Source of the DNA: Caballeronia ptereochthonis | GTDB lineage: Bacteria; Pseudomonadota; Gammaproteobacteria; Burkholderiales; Burkholderiaceae | Length of the DNA: 64,000 nucleotides | Assembly (NCBI RefSeq): GCF_001545075.1 | Contig: NZ_FCOB02000017.1 | Coordinates: 108,205 to 172,204 of the forward strand | Direction: 5' to 3' | Shown here: positions 35,515 to 44,797 of the stretch, in pieces | Position numbering within the stretch: the first letter of the stretch is position 1 | How the letters are laid out: every line of letters starts with the position of its first letter | Position numbers and translations under genes: made by a program | Notes under the pieces: generated by a model | The model's database searches: none | Told to the model about the DNA's origin: nothing | The model's input: only the letters and a program-made list of their open reading frames with translations

Positions 35515-36309
35515 GTGAAGAAACTGCTCGCGGCACTGACGATGTCCCTCCTCGCCGCCACGTCGCTCACCGCCGTCACACCGGCGCTTGCGAAGGACTA
35601 TTCGACGATCCGCTTCGGCGTCGACGCAAGCTATCCCCCCTTCGAATCCAAGGGTTCCGACGGCAAGCTGGTCGGTTTCGACATCGATCTCGGCAACGAG
35701 ATCTGCGCGCGCCTGAAGGCCAAGTGCGTGTGGGTGGAGAACGATTTCGACGGCATGATCCCCGCGCTCAAGGCGAAGAAGTTCGACGGCGTGCTCTCGT
35801 CGATGTCGATGACGCCGCAACGCGCCGAGCAGATCGCCTTCTCCAGCAAGCTCTTCAACACCCCGACGCGCCTCGTCGCGAAAAAGGGCAGCAACATCCT
35901 GCCGACGGCTGAAAGCCTGAAGGGCAAGAACGTCGGCGTCGAGCAGGGCACGATCCAGGAAACCTACGCGAAAACCTACTGGGCGCCGAAGGGCGTGACG
36001 GTCACGCCGTACCAGAACCAGGACCAGGTCTACGCCGACCTGACCTCGGGCCGCCTCGACGCGGCGCTGCAGGACGCCGTGCAAGCGGAAATCGGCTTCC
36101 TGAAGACGCCGCGCGGCGCGGGTTATGACTTCGCGGGCAAGGACATCGTCGATCCGAAGGTCCTCGGCAACGGCGCGGGCATCGGCCTGCGCAAGGAAGA
36201 CACGGACCTGAAGGCGAAGATCGACAAGGCGATCGCCGACATCATCAAGGACGGCACCTACAAGAAGCTCGAGAAGAAGTACTTCGACTTCGACGTGTAC
36301 GGCAGCTAA
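35515..36309 (+). CDS. Periplasmic basic amino acid binding protein (ArgT/HisJ-like)
   Basis: This 264-residue solute-binding protein has a signal peptide ending near PALA (residue 26), then IRFGVDASYPPFESKGSDGKLVGFDIDLGNEIC, the SSMSMTPQRAEQIAFS block, GVEQGTIQETYA and a C-terminal GTYKKLEKKYFDFDVYG. It resembles lysine/arginine/ornithine- or histidine-binding proteins. The start is GTG with CTGGAG about 8 bases upstream. The permease and ATPase genes are not adjacent: a terminator follows, then an AstE-like gene. Confidence 0.9.
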   Translation: MKKLLAALTMSLLAATSLTAVTPALAKDYSTIRFGVDASYPPFESKGSDGKLVGFDIDLGNEICARLKAKCVWVENDFDGMIPALKAKKFDGVLSSMSMTPQRAEQIAFSSKLFNTPTRLVAKKGSNILPTAESLKGKNVGVEQGTIQETYAKTYWAPKGVTVTPYQNQDQVYADLTSGRLDAALQDAVQAEIGFLKTPRGAGYDFAGKDIVDPKVLGNGAGIGLRKEDTDLKAKIDKAIADIIKDGTYKKLEKKYFDFDVYGS

Positions 36310-36338
36310 GCCTCGCCCGAACGCCGGTCCGGCTGAAG

Positions 36339-36377
36339 ACGGGCTCCGCGCTCAAGGCGCGGAGCCCGTTTCTTTTT
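36339..36377 (+). terminator. Intrinsic terminator of the binding-protein gene
   Basis: A perfect 13-bp stem (36339-36351 with 36357-36369) with a 5-base loop is followed by TTCTTTTT, 30 bases after the stop. Confidence 0.9.
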
Positions 36378-36516
36378 GGGCGCGCGGGCGATCAGGATCC
36401 CGCCGCGCCGATTTCAGCTAAGATCGAACGTCCGACAGGACGCCGACGGAGGAGACACCGCGGCGCCCGGCAATTTCCAGAGGCAAGACCCGCGCATTCG
36501 CGTGCGCGCGACCAAC

Positions 36517-37632
36517 ATGCAAACCAGAAATCATCCCTTGATTCCGCCGACGCTCGGCACCTCCCGCAACATCACGAGCTTTCACTACGGCCCCGGCGGC
36601 GGCCAGAAAATCTATATCCAGTCGTCGCTGCATGCGGACGAGCTGCCCGGCATGCTCGTCGCGTGGCGCCTGCGCCGCCAGCTCGCCGAATTCGAGGCGG
36701 CGGGCAAGCTGCGCGGCGAAGTGGTGATCGTGCCGGTGCCGAATCCCATCGGGCTCTCCCAGCATCTGCACGGCACGCTGATGGGCCGCTTCGAGACCAA
36801 CAGCGGCCACAACTTCAACCGCAACTTCTACGATCTCGCCGCGCTGATCGCACCGCGCATCGAGGCGCGTCTCGGAAAGGACGCCGAGGCGAACAAGCTC
36901 GCCGTGCGCGCCGCAATGAAGGAAGCGCTCGACGAGCAGACGCCGCACACCGAGCTCGAATCGCAACGCCTCGCGCTGCAGAAGCTCTCCTATGACGCCG
37001 ATGTCGTGCTCGACCTGCACTGCGATCTCGACGCCGCGCTGCATCTCTACACGAATCCGGACATCTGGGACGAAGTGGAGCCGCTCGCACGCTATCTCGA
37101 CGCGAAGGCATCGCTGCTGGCGCTCAATTCGGTCGGCAATCCGTTCGACGAGATTCACAGCTTCTGCTGGTCGGATCTGCGCCAGCGCTACGGCGAGCGT
37201 TTCCCGATTCCGAACGGCGGCATCTCGGTGACGGTGGAGTTGCGCAGCCAGCACGACGTGTCCTACGCGCTCGCCGAGAAGGACGCGCAGGCCATCGTCA
37301 ACTATCTGATCCAGCGCGGCGTGATCGATGCGCCGGTGCCGGAGCAGCCGCCGCTCGCCTACCCCGCGACGCCGCTCGCGGGCGCGGAGCCAATCGTCGC
37401 TCCGGCGTCGGGCGTGCTCGTGTTCCGCGCGCAAGTGGGCGCGTTCGTCGAGGCGGGCGAGCCGATCGCCGATGTCGTCGATCCGCTCACCGACACCGTC
37501 ACCACGCTCAAGTGCACGACCTCGGGCGTGATGTACGCGCGGCACATCACGCGCTTCGCGACGGCGGGGCTCGAAGTCGCGCGCATCGCGGGCGCGAAGG
37601 CCTATCGCACGGGGTCGCTGCTGTCGGCGTAA
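36517..37632 (+). CDS. Succinylglutamate desuccinylase/aspartoacylase family zinc deacylase
   Basis: This 371-residue M14-like metallohydrolase has the zinc motif H-x2-E in SSLHADELPGML, GRFETNSGHNFNRNF, and the third-ligand histidine in VVLDLHCDLDA. A C-terminal domain (GVLVFRAQVGAFVEAGEPIADVVDP) is typical of the AstE/AspA-like group. It would remove an acyl group from an N-acyl amino acid, consistent with the basic amino acid binding protein upstream, but the two are separated by a terminator. AstE proper is in the ast operon, which is not here. Start at ATG 36517; no strong ribosome site. Confidence 0.85.
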   Translation: MQTRNHPLIPPTLGTSRNITSFHYGPGGGQKIYIQSSLHADELPGMLVAWRLRRQLAEFEAAGKLRGEVVIVPVPNPIGLSQHLHGTLMGRFETNSGHNFNRNFYDLAALIAPRIEARLGKDAEANKLAVRAAMKEALDEQTPHTELESQRLALQKLSYDADVVLDLHCDLDAALHLYTNPDIWDEVEPLARYLDAKASLLALNSVGNPFDEIHSFCWSDLRQRYGERFPIPNGGISVTVELRSQHDVSYALAEKDAQAIVNYLIQRGVIDAPVPEQPPLAYPATPLAGAEPIVAPASGVLVFRAQVGAFVEAGEPIADVVDPLTDTVTTLKCTTSGVMYARHITRFATAGLEVARIAGAKAYRTGSLLSA

Positions 37633-37642
37633 ATCACTTCTG

Positions 37643-38011
37643 TCAGAAAGGCGCGAGGCCGCACTGCGCGGCCACGACGCGCCACGTTCCGTTGATATCG
37701 CCCCAGGTTCGCGTGTAGCGCAGGCTGCCCGAGAACGGGGCGCCGGCGAACGTCCCCGAAATCGCCACGCGCGTCACCGTCACGGCGAACGATCCATATA
37801 CGCGCACGCTCTGCTCCTCGACATCGAGCTTCTCGATGCGCTGCATGCCATAGCGATGCCCGTTCAGGTCGTCCGCTTTCGTCCAGACCTTTCCGGTCGC
37901 ATCCACGAAGCTGAGGTCGTCGGCCAATAGCGCGTCCAGCGCCTCGACGTCCGACGCCACCATCGCCTTCTTCAGGCGCTCCTCCAGTTCGCGGATTCCT
38001 GTCTCGTCCAT
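37643..38011 (-). CDS. SnoaL/NTF2-like (DUF4440-type) protein
   Basis: This 122-residue protein has the cone-shaped NTF2-like pattern: MDETGIRELEERLKKAMVASDVEALDALLADDLSFVDATGKVWTK (a helix then strand) and a C-terminal TRTWGDINGTWRVVAAQCG. Such proteins are small-molecule binding or isomerase-like, and no substrate can be inferred. It is convergent with the AstE-like gene and divergent from the porin gene. Confidence 0.8.
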   Translation of the reverse strand: MDETGIRELEERLKKAMVASDVEALDALLADDLSFVDATGKVWTKADDLNGHRYGMQRIEKLDVEEQSVRVYGSFAVTVTRVAISGTFAGAPFSGSLRYTRTWGDINGTWRVVAAQCGLAPF

Positions 38012-38271
38012 GATCTCGCTCGCGTGTCATCGAAACGCAAGCATACCGTGCGTCCCCCGATGCCGCGCACGCGCGCACCAGCGCACAAGCCGACGGCTTG
38101 CGCTAGCCCTGTTGCACGCGCGACACACCGCAAGCCATCTGAAAGCACTGTCACATTTCTTTCTTTAGCGAACGCTACATTTGCGCCCGTCGCCGACACG
38201 CGCCGTCAGAGCGCGACGCAACGCCGACACCGTCAACACCACACCGCGATATCTACCTCACGGAGCTTGTT

Positions 38272-39447
38272 TTGAAGAAGAATCTCTTGGCGACCGCCGC
38301 GCTCGCCGCATTTGCCGTCCTCGCCGCCACCTCCGCGCACGCACAAAGCAGCGTCACGCTGTACGGCATCATCGACGCCGGTATCAGCTACGCCAACAAC
38401 GCCGCACGGACCGGCGGCAGCGATTCCCTCTGGAAGTACGACGACGGCGTGGCGCAAGGCAGCCGCTGGGGCATCAAGGGCGCTGAGGATCTGGGCGGCG
38501 GCCTCAAGGCGATCTTCACGTTGGAGAACGGTTTCAACAGCGGCAACGGCACGCTCGGCCAGGGCGGCGCGGAATTCGGCCGTCAGGCGTTCGTCGGTCT
38601 CGCGAAGAACGACGTCGGCTCGCTCACGTTCGGCCGTCAGTACTCGTTCTCGACCGATTACCTCGGCGGCAACTACTCGATCGGCGGGCAGACCGTCGCG
38701 GGCAACTACGCGTACCACATCAACGACGTCGACCAGCTGACCTCGAGCCGCATCAACAACTCGGTCAAGTTCAGCAGCGCGAGCTTCTACGGCGTGACCT
38801 TCGGCGCGATGTACGGCTTCTCGAACCAGGCCGGCGCATTCGCGGGCGCACCGAATACGACGGTCGGCACGACCACGGTCGCGGGCTCGTCGCGCGCATA
38901 CAGCTTCGGCCTGAACTACAAGGCGGGTCCGTTCGGCATCGGCGCGGCGTATACCGACATCCACTATCCGGGCGCGGCGACGCCGGCGTTCAGCACCAAC
39001 ATCGCGAACATCGCGACGGGCGGCGCGAAGGACCTGCGCACGTTCGGCGTGGGCGCGAACTACACGCTCGGCTCGGCGACCATCTTCGGCCTCTGGACCA
39101 ACACGCGCTTCGAACCGATCACGGGCGCGAGCTCCAAGCTCAACGCGTTCGACATCGGCGGCAAGTACGCCTTCACGTCGGCGCTGACGGCCGGCCTCGG
39201 CTACTCGTACATGAGCCTCACGGACAACTTCAAGGGCCACTGGCACCAGATCGACGCGAGCGTCGATTACGCGCTCTCGAAGCGCACCGACGTGTACGCG
39301 CTGGCGGTGTACCAGAAGGCGTCGGGCTCGAACAACGGCGTGGAGAACCAGGCGCAGATCGGCTCGTCGACGAGCTACTTCGGCACCTCGGGCGTGGGCG
39401 AGGACAATCAGCTCGCGTTCCGCGTCGGCATCCGCCATAAATTCTGA
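38272..39447 (+). CDS. Gram-negative general porin
   Basis: This 391-residue outer-membrane beta-barrel has a signal peptide ending at SAHA (residue ~23) and the porin-4 opening SSVTLYGIIDAGISYANN. It also has the WGIKGAEDLGGGLKAIFTLE block, RQAFVGLAKNDVGSLTFGRQYSF, alternating amphipathic strands and a final Phe (IRHKF) needed for barrel assembly. The start appears to be TTG at 38272, with ACGGAG upstream. It makes a trimeric channel for small solutes. A strong terminator follows. Confidence 0.95.
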   Translation: MKKNLLATAALAAFAVLAATSAHAQSSVTLYGIIDAGISYANNAARTGGSDSLWKYDDGVAQGSRWGIKGAEDLGGGLKAIFTLENGFNSGNGTLGQGGAEFGRQAFVGLAKNDVGSLTFGRQYSFSTDYLGGNYSIGGQTVAGNYAYHINDVDQLTSSRINNSVKFSSASFYGVTFGAMYGFSNQAGAFAGAPNTTVGTTTVAGSSRAYSFGLNYKAGPFGIGAAYTDIHYPGAATPAFSTNIANIATGGAKDLRTFGVGANYTLGSATIFGLWTNTRFEPITGASSKLNAFDIGGKYAFTSALTAGLGYSYMSLTDNFKGHWHQIDASVDYALSKRTDVYALAVYQKASGSNNGVENQAQIGSSTSYFGTSGVGEDNQLAFRVGIRHKF

Positions 39448-39502
39448 GCATCGTTGCATCGCCGGGCGTCTCCACGCGGAACGCCCGGCGGGCGAAACGA
39501 AC

Positions 39503-39531
39503 CGGGCCGCTTTCCGCGGCCCGATTTTTTT
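39503..39531 (+). terminator. Intrinsic terminator of the porin gene
   Basis: An 8-bp GC stem (39503-39510 with 39516-39523) with a 5-base loop is followed by ATTTTTTT. It sits 13 bases before the aspD stop and may act in both directions. Confidence 0.85.
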
Positions 39532-39543
39532 CGCTTCACGCGA

Positions 39544-41196
39544 TCACTTCCCTTTCTTGTCGGACTTCTTGCCCGACTGCGCGTTGAAGCGCTCGATGTA
39601 CTCGTCCATCAGCTTGCGGATCGCGCGGCCGATCTGCATGTAGTCGCTCTCGTTCAGATTGGCGAGCGACACGCGCCCCGAGGGATGCTGCGTGCCGAAG
39701 CCGCGCCCCGGCAACAGCACGACGCGCGCTTCCTTCGCTAGCCGGAAGAGTATTTCCGAAGGCTCGGTGTTCTTGATGACCCAGTCCACGAGCTCGCGGC
39801 CATGCCTGCGCTCGCCGAGATATTCCATGTCGAGGATCGTGTAGTAGTCGACCTGATTTTCGTCCTCTTCCTCGAGCGCGATGCCGATCTCGCGATACAG
39901 CGCCGCCTTGCGGCTGCGGATCAGGCGCTTGAGCGCGTTCTTGTACGCGTCGGGCGTGTCCATCAGCGAGAAGAGCGAGAACAGCACCATCTGCACCTGC
40001 TGCGGCGTCGACAAGCCTGCCGTGTGATTGAGCGCGACCGTGCGGCTGTCCGCCACCAGGCGATCGATGAACTTGAGCTTGTCGGGCTCCGTCGTGATGG
40101 ATTCGTAACGTTCGTGAAGCTGCGCCTTCTGCTCCTTCGGCAGCGCGGCGAGCTTGCGGTCCAGCACGTTGTCGCGATGCGTCGCGATGGTGCCCAGGCG
40201 CCAGCCTGTCGCGCCGAAGTATTTCGAGTAGGAGTAGACGAGAATCGTGTTCTTCGGACACAGCCCGAAGAGCGACACGAAATCGTCGGCGAAGGTGCCA
40301 TACACATCGTCGGTCAGGAGGATCAGATCGGGCCGCTCCTCCACGATGCTCGCGATGTATTCGAGGCTCTCCGTGTCCATCTTCACGGACGGCGGATTGC
40401 TCGGGTTCACGAGGAAGAACGCCTTCACCTTGGGATCGCGCAGCTTGTCGAGCTCCTTCTTCGAGTATTGCCAGCCGTTGGAGACGTCCGCTTCGAGATT
40501 GACGACGTTGAGCTTGTAGTCGTTCAGACGCGGAATCTCGATGTACGGCGTGAAGATCGGCGTGCCGAGCGCGATGGTGTCGCCAGGCCTGATGAGGAAG
40601 TTCTCGCGCAGCGTGTTGAAGATGTAGGTCATCGCCGCGGTGCCGCCTTCGACCGCGAAGATGTCGAATTCGCCGACGAACGGATACTTGCCGATCATCT
40701 CGCGCCTCAGGTATTCCCCGACGATCACCTCCGAGAGCTTCAGCATGCGGTCCGGCACGGGATAGTTGCACGCGAGAATGGCTTCGCACATCTCGTAGAG
40801 GAAGTCGCCCGCATTCAGGCCGAGCTGATCGCGCACATACGACACGGCGCCCACTAGAAAAGAGATTCCGGGCGTGCCCTTGCTCTCGCGCGCGAATATC
40901 TCGAAGCGCTCTTCGATCCCTTCCCGCTTCGGAAAGCCGCCGATGCCTTCCGGCATGTACGCGAACGAACGCTCCGACTCGCGCATGGCGAAGAGGCCCA
41001 GTTGCCAGAAGCCGTGACGCGGGATCGTCGCGAGAAAGTTCGGATTGCCGCGCCCCGCGTTGAGCATCGCGAGGTTCGCCGGGCGCTCGACCACGCCGCC
41101 GCCCGCCGCCTTGATGAGTTCGTCCTTCAGTTCGAACGGGCTGAGCGTCGCCATGGCGGCGCGATCGTCCGAAGCAGATTTCGAGGACTTTGCCAT
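39544..41196 (-). CDS. aspD: Aspartate 4-decarboxylase / aspartate aminotransferase
   Basis: This PLP enzyme removes the beta-carboxyl of L-aspartate to give L-alanine and CO2. The 550-residue length and blocks match AspD: MLNAGRGNPNFLATIPRHGFW, EGGTAAMTYIFNTLRENFLI, LVNPSNPPSVKM, and the PLP lysine K325 in VYSYSKYFGATGWRLG. It also has an extra domain between LNHTAGLSTPQQVQMVLFSLF and the C-terminal GRGFGTQHPSGRVSLANL. It lies just after aspT on the same strand, 55 bases apart. The pair is known to form a proton-motive aspartate/alanine cycle. Confidence 0.93.
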   Translation of the reverse strand: MAKSSKSASDDRAAMATLSPFELKDELIKAAGGGVVERPANLAMLNAGRGNPNFLATIPRHGFWQLGLFAMRESERSFAYMPEGIGGFPKREGIEERFEIFARESKGTPGISFLVGAVSYVRDQLGLNAGDFLYEMCEAILACNYPVPDRMLKLSEVIVGEYLRREMIGKYPFVGEFDIFAVEGGTAAMTYIFNTLRENFLIRPGDTIALGTPIFTPYIEIPRLNDYKLNVVNLEADVSNGWQYSKKELDKLRDPKVKAFFLVNPSNPPSVKMDTESLEYIASIVEERPDLILLTDDVYGTFADDFVSLFGLCPKNTILVYSYSKYFGATGWRLGTIATHRDNVLDRKLAALPKEQKAQLHERYESITTEPDKLKFIDRLVADSRTVALNHTAGLSTPQQVQMVLFSLFSLMDTPDAYKNALKRLIRSRKAALYREIGIALEEEDENQVDYYTILDMEYLGERRHGRELVDWVIKNTEPSEILFRLAKEARVVLLPGRGFGTQHPSGRVSLANLNESDYMQIGRAIRKLMDEYIERFNAQSGKKSDKKGK

Positions 41197-41251
41197 CCAA
41201 CACCTCCAGGGAAAATGAGAAACAAGGTTCGATGCAGTGAGACCGTGCGCG

Positions 41252-42943
41252 TCAGCTGAGAAGCATGACCATCACCATCCCCCAGATCGTCAGCAGCGTA
41301 TTGCCGACCGCGTAAGTGACCGTATAGCCGAGCCCGGGCACCTGGCTTTTCGCCGTGTCGCAGAGCATGCCGAGCGCGGCGGTCGTGGTGCGCGCGCCCG
41401 CGCAGATGCCCAGCAGGAGCGCGGGGTCGAACCTGAACACATATTTGGCGATATACATGCCGATGATGAGCGGGACCGACGACGCGAAGATGCCCCACAG
41501 AAAGAGGCTCACGCCGAGCTTCTGCAAGCCGGCGACGAAGCCCGGCCCCGCCGTGATGCCCACTACCGCGATGAACACGTTCAGCCCGACGGAGTTCATG
41601 AACCAGAGCGTCGGCGCCGGAATGCGTCCGAAGGTCGGATGAACGGCGCGCAGCCAGCCGAACACGATGCCCGCGATCAGCGCGCCGCCCGCCGTGGACA
41701 GCGTGATCGGAATGCCGCCGGCGCGGATCACGATCGCGCCGACGAGTGCGCCGAGCGTGATGGCGAGGCCGGTGAACGCCATGTCCGCCACGTCGCTCGG
41801 CCGGTCGATCACGCCGATCTGCTTCGCGACCGCCGTGGTGTCCTGCGTGCGCCCCATCAGCGTGACGGTGTCGCCGCGCTGCAGCTTCGTGCTCGGCAGC
41901 ACGGGAATGGGCGTTTCGGTCACGCCGCGCTTGATCCTGCGGATGAACACGCCGCGCGCCCCCGGCATCTGCGCGAGCTCGGCGAGCGTTTTTGACTCGA
42001 CCTCCTTGTTCGTGATGTAGATGTCGACGCCTTCGACCGGCACGGCGAGCAGCTCGGCGTCGTCGACTTCGGTGACCACGCCGCCGAGAATCTCGACGAG
42101 CTGCTCACGCCGCCCCGCGACCGCGACGACATCGCCGGCCTGGAGGACGTCGTCGATCTTCGCTTCCTGGATCTTGCCGTCGCGCCGGATGCGTTCGATG
42201 AAGAGGCGCGCCCCCGCCGGTTCGAGCGCTTCCGTCTGCGCCACCGTCAGCCCCGCCGCGCGCCCGCCCTCCGGCACGCGATACGCGCGCAGCGTGAACT
42301 GATGCCACGCGAGGCCCGCGCCGCCTATTTCTCCCGAGCCGCCCATCTTCGCCTCGTAGTCCTTGCATGCCTGCACGAGATCGATGTTCAGGAGCTTCGG
42401 ACCGAGCATCGCGAGAATCAGCGCGGAGCCGATGGTGCCGTAGATGTAGGTAACCGCGTATGCGGTGGGCATCGCGTCGAGCAGCGCCTTCGCCTGATCG
42501 GGCGGCAGGCCCAAGCGATTGATCGCGTCGGTGGCGAGGCCCATCGATGCCGAGATGGTCTGCGAGCCCGCGAAAAGGCCCGCCGCGGAGCCGACGTCAT
42601 AGCCCGCGACCTTCGCGGCGATCCACGGCGCCACGAGACACAGCACGCACAGAATCACCGAGAAGAGCGCCTGCGGCAGGCCGTCCTTCGCGATGCCGCG
42701 CACGAATTGCGGGCCCACGCCGTAACCCACGGCGAAGAGGAACATCAGGAAGAAAACCGATTTGACGTTGGGCGAGATCGTGATGCCGAGCTGCCCGATG
42801 GCGATGGCGGCAAGCAAGGTCGCCGTCACCGCGCCGAGGCTGAAACCCTTGAAGCTTTTTCCGCCGACCCAGTAGCCGATGCCGAGCGAGAGAAAGACGG
42901 CGATCTCCGGATAGCTGCGCAGCGTTGCGGTGAGCCATGACAT
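41252..42943 (-). CDS. aspT: Aspartate:alanine antiporter
   Basis: AspT exchanges external aspartate for internal alanine. The 563-residue protein has two sets of membrane helices (about 10-190 and 385-560), GIGYWVGGKSFKGFSLG near the start, LFAGSQTISASMGLATDAI, and the C-terminal GICAGARTTTAALGMLCDTA. In the middle are two cytoplasmic TrkA-C/RCK-like domains (about 205-375). The start ATG at 42943 has AAAGGAG just upstream. It leads the aspT-aspD operon. Confidence 0.93.
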   Translation of the reverse strand: MSWLTATLRSYPEIAVFLSLGIGYWVGGKSFKGFSLGAVTATLLAAIAIGQLGITISPNVKSVFFLMFLFAVGYGVGPQFVRGIAKDGLPQALFSVILCVLCLVAPWIAAKVAGYDVGSAAGLFAGSQTISASMGLATDAINRLGLPPDQAKALLDAMPTAYAVTYIYGTIGSALILAMLGPKLLNIDLVQACKDYEAKMGGSGEIGGAGLAWHQFTLRAYRVPEGGRAAGLTVAQTEALEPAGARLFIERIRRDGKIQEAKIDDVLQAGDVVAVAGRREQLVEILGGVVTEVDDAELLAVPVEGVDIYITNKEVESKTLAELAQMPGARGVFIRRIKRGVTETPIPVLPSTKLQRGDTVTLMGRTQDTTAVAKQIGVIDRPSDVADMAFTGLAITLGALVGAIVIRAGGIPITLSTAGGALIAGIVFGWLRAVHPTFGRIPAPTLWFMNSVGLNVFIAVVGITAGPGFVAGLQKLGVSLFLWGIFASSVPLIIGMYIAKYVFRFDPALLLGICAGARTTTAALGMLCDTAKSQVPGLGYTVTYAVGNTLLTIWGMVMVMLLS

Positions 42944-43197
42944 AGGCACTCCTTTCGGTACGGTGGATTTCGATCAGCTGCAGCCGATTCGGACGTCTGA
43001 GCGCGCCAGGAGGCTGTTCGCTCAGCAATACACTATTCACCGATTCTTGGGTGCGGAAACCTATATCCCGACGATTCTTTACTTTATTGCAACAATCGAC
43101 GCAGATCTGCTGCATTTTTGCGCAAGCCGGCGCGCACATATGAAAACGGCGGCCGAGGCCGCCGTTCTGTCTGCTGTTTCGCGTAAAGCGACTCCGC

Positions 43198-44259
43198 TTA
43201 CTCCGCCGTTTCGAGCAATGGATAGTCCGTATAGCCCTTCGCGCCCGGCGCATAGAACGTCGACGTATCCCAGTCGTTGAGCGACGCATCCCGCTCGAAG
43301 CGGCGCACGAGGTCCGCATTCGCGATGAAGGGCTTGCCCCACGCCACCGCGTCCGCATCGCCACGCTCGATGATCGCTTCGGCGCTCGCCTTCGAGAAGC
43401 CCTCGTTGACGATATACACGCCGCCGAACTCCTTCTTCAACCGCGGCCCGAGGCTATCCGCAGCCTCATGCTCGCGCGCCGCGATGAATGCGATCTTGCG
43501 TTTGCCGAGCTCGCGCGCGACATGGCCGAAGGTCGCGGCGCGATCGCTGTCGCCCATCGTGTGCGAGTCCGCGCGCGGCGCGAGATGCACGCCGACCCGA
43601 TCCGCGCCCCACACGTCGATACATGCATCGACCACTTCGAGCAAGAGCCGCGCGCGATTCTCGATCGGACCGCCATACGCATCCGTGCGCTTGTTGGTGC
43701 TGTCCTGCAGGAACTGGTCGAGCAGATAGCCGTTCGCGCCGTGCACTTCCACGCCGTCGAAGCCCGCGCGCTTCGCGTTCTCCGCGCCCTTCCTGAACGC
43801 GGCCACCACGCCGGCGATTTCATCGAGCTCGAGCGCGCGCGGCGTCACGAACGGACGCTGCGGACGCACGAGGCTCACGTGACCGCCCGCCGCGATCGCG
43901 CTCGGCGCGACCGGCAGTTCGCCGTCCAGGAACACCGGGTCCGAAATGCGGCCCACGTGCCACAGTTGCAGCATGATCTTGCCGCCCGCGTCGTGCACGG
44001 CCTTCGTCACGAGCTTCCAGCCTTCGACCTGCTTGTCGGACCAGATGCCCGGCGTATCGGCATAGCCGACGCCTTGCGGCGTGACCGAGGTCGCCTCGCT
44101 GAGAATCAGACCGGCCGATGCGCGGTCAGCGTAGTACTGCGCCATCAGCGCGTTCGGCACGCGCTCGACGCCCGCGCGCTGACGCGTGAGTGGCGCCATG
44201 ACGATGCGGTTCTTGAGCGTGAGTGCGCCTACCTTGAGCGGATCGAATAGTATCGACAT
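43198..44259 (-). CDS. nemA: Old yellow enzyme-type alkene reductase (NemA-like)
   Basis: This FMN-dependent NADPH ene-reductase acts on electrophilic alkenes such as N-ethylmaleimide and nitro-esters. The 353-residue TIM-barrel protein has LFDPLKVGALTLKNRIVMAPLTRQRA, MLQLWHVGRISDP, FDGVEVHGANGYLLDQFLQDSTNKRTDAYGG and GKPFIANADLVRRF. The His-Gly-Ala-Asn quartet and the Tyr in TDAYGG are in place. It sits 57 bases behind an ArsR regulator on the same strand, so the two are probably one operon. Symbol is by family resemblance. Confidence 0.92.
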   Translation of the reverse strand: MSILFDPLKVGALTLKNRIVMAPLTRQRAGVERVPNALMAQYYADRASAGLILSEATSVTPQGVGYADTPGIWSDKQVEGWKLVTKAVHDAGGKIMLQLWHVGRISDPVFLDGELPVAPSAIAAGGHVSLVRPQRPFVTPRALELDEIAGVVAAFRKGAENAKRAGFDGVEVHGANGYLLDQFLQDSTNKRTDAYGGPIENRARLLLEVVDACIDVWGADRVGVHLAPRADSHTMGDSDRAATFGHVARELGKRKIAFIAAREHEAADSLGPRLKKEFGGVYIVNEGFSKASAEAIIERGDADAVAWGKPFIANADLVRRFERDASLNDWDTSTFYAPGAKGYTDYPLLETAE

Positions 44260-44316
44260 GAATTGGTGTCCTAATGAAATTGAAAGCAGCCCGGCACCGT
44301 GCGGTAAGAAAAACCT

Positions 44317-44622
44317 TCAGAGTTTCTCGATGGAATCGCGGAAGGCCTGAATCACCGCTTCGTCGCGCTTGAAGAACACCCACTGTCCAACGCGCTTCGT
44401 GGTGACGAGCCCGGCTTTGTGCAACGTCGCGAGATGCGCGGAAACGGTGGACTGCGACATGCCGCAGCGCGCATCGATCTGACCCGCGCAAACGCCATGC
44501 GACACCGGCAATTCCTGGTTCGGGAAATGCTGCTCCGGCTCCTTCAGCCACTCGAGAATCTCGCGGCGAAGAGGGTTGGCGAGGGCCTTGTGAATTGCGT
44601 CGATGTCCATTTCCGTGCTCAT
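44317..44622 (-). CDS. ArsR/SmtB-family regulator of the reductase operon
   Basis: This 101-residue winged-helix protein has NPLRREILEWLKEPEQHFP, GQIDARCGMSQSTVSAHLATLHKAGLVTTKR (recognition helix and wing) and GQWVFFKRDEAVIQAF. Cysteines C45 and C53 flank the first DNA-contact helix (GVCAGQIDARCG). They could form a redox or electrophile switch, or bind a thiophilic metal. It lies upstream of nemA in the same direction, with a perfect inverted repeat 54 bases before its start. It probably represses the operon until an electrophile or oxidant is present. Confidence 0.88.
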   Translation of the reverse strand: MSTEMDIDAIHKALANPLRREILEWLKEPEQHFPNQELPVSHGVCAGQIDARCGMSQSTVSAHLATLHKAGLVTTKRVGQWVFFKRDEAVIQAFRDSIEKL

Positions 44623-44675
44623 GCGTCTGACGAACGGAAAGCCTGGCCTTACCGAATCGTCTTGTCGCGAAGTAT

Positions 44676-44695
44676 ATATCGTAAATTTCCGATAT
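44676..44695. promoter_or_regulatory. Candidate ArsR operator
   Basis: ATATCG (44676-44681) and CGATAT (44690-44695) form a perfect 6-base inverted repeat with an AT-rich 8-base centre, 54 bases before the arsR start. This matches the imperfect AT-rich palindromes bound by ArsR/SmtB dimers in size and position. Confidence 0.65.
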
Positions 44696-44797
44696 GCAAG
44701 CGATCACGCATACGTCAACCCGCGACATGCCGCCGCGCCGCGCGGTCTGGTAATCTGCCCGGTTTCACCTGCTGTCAAACAAGACTACGCAACGCTT

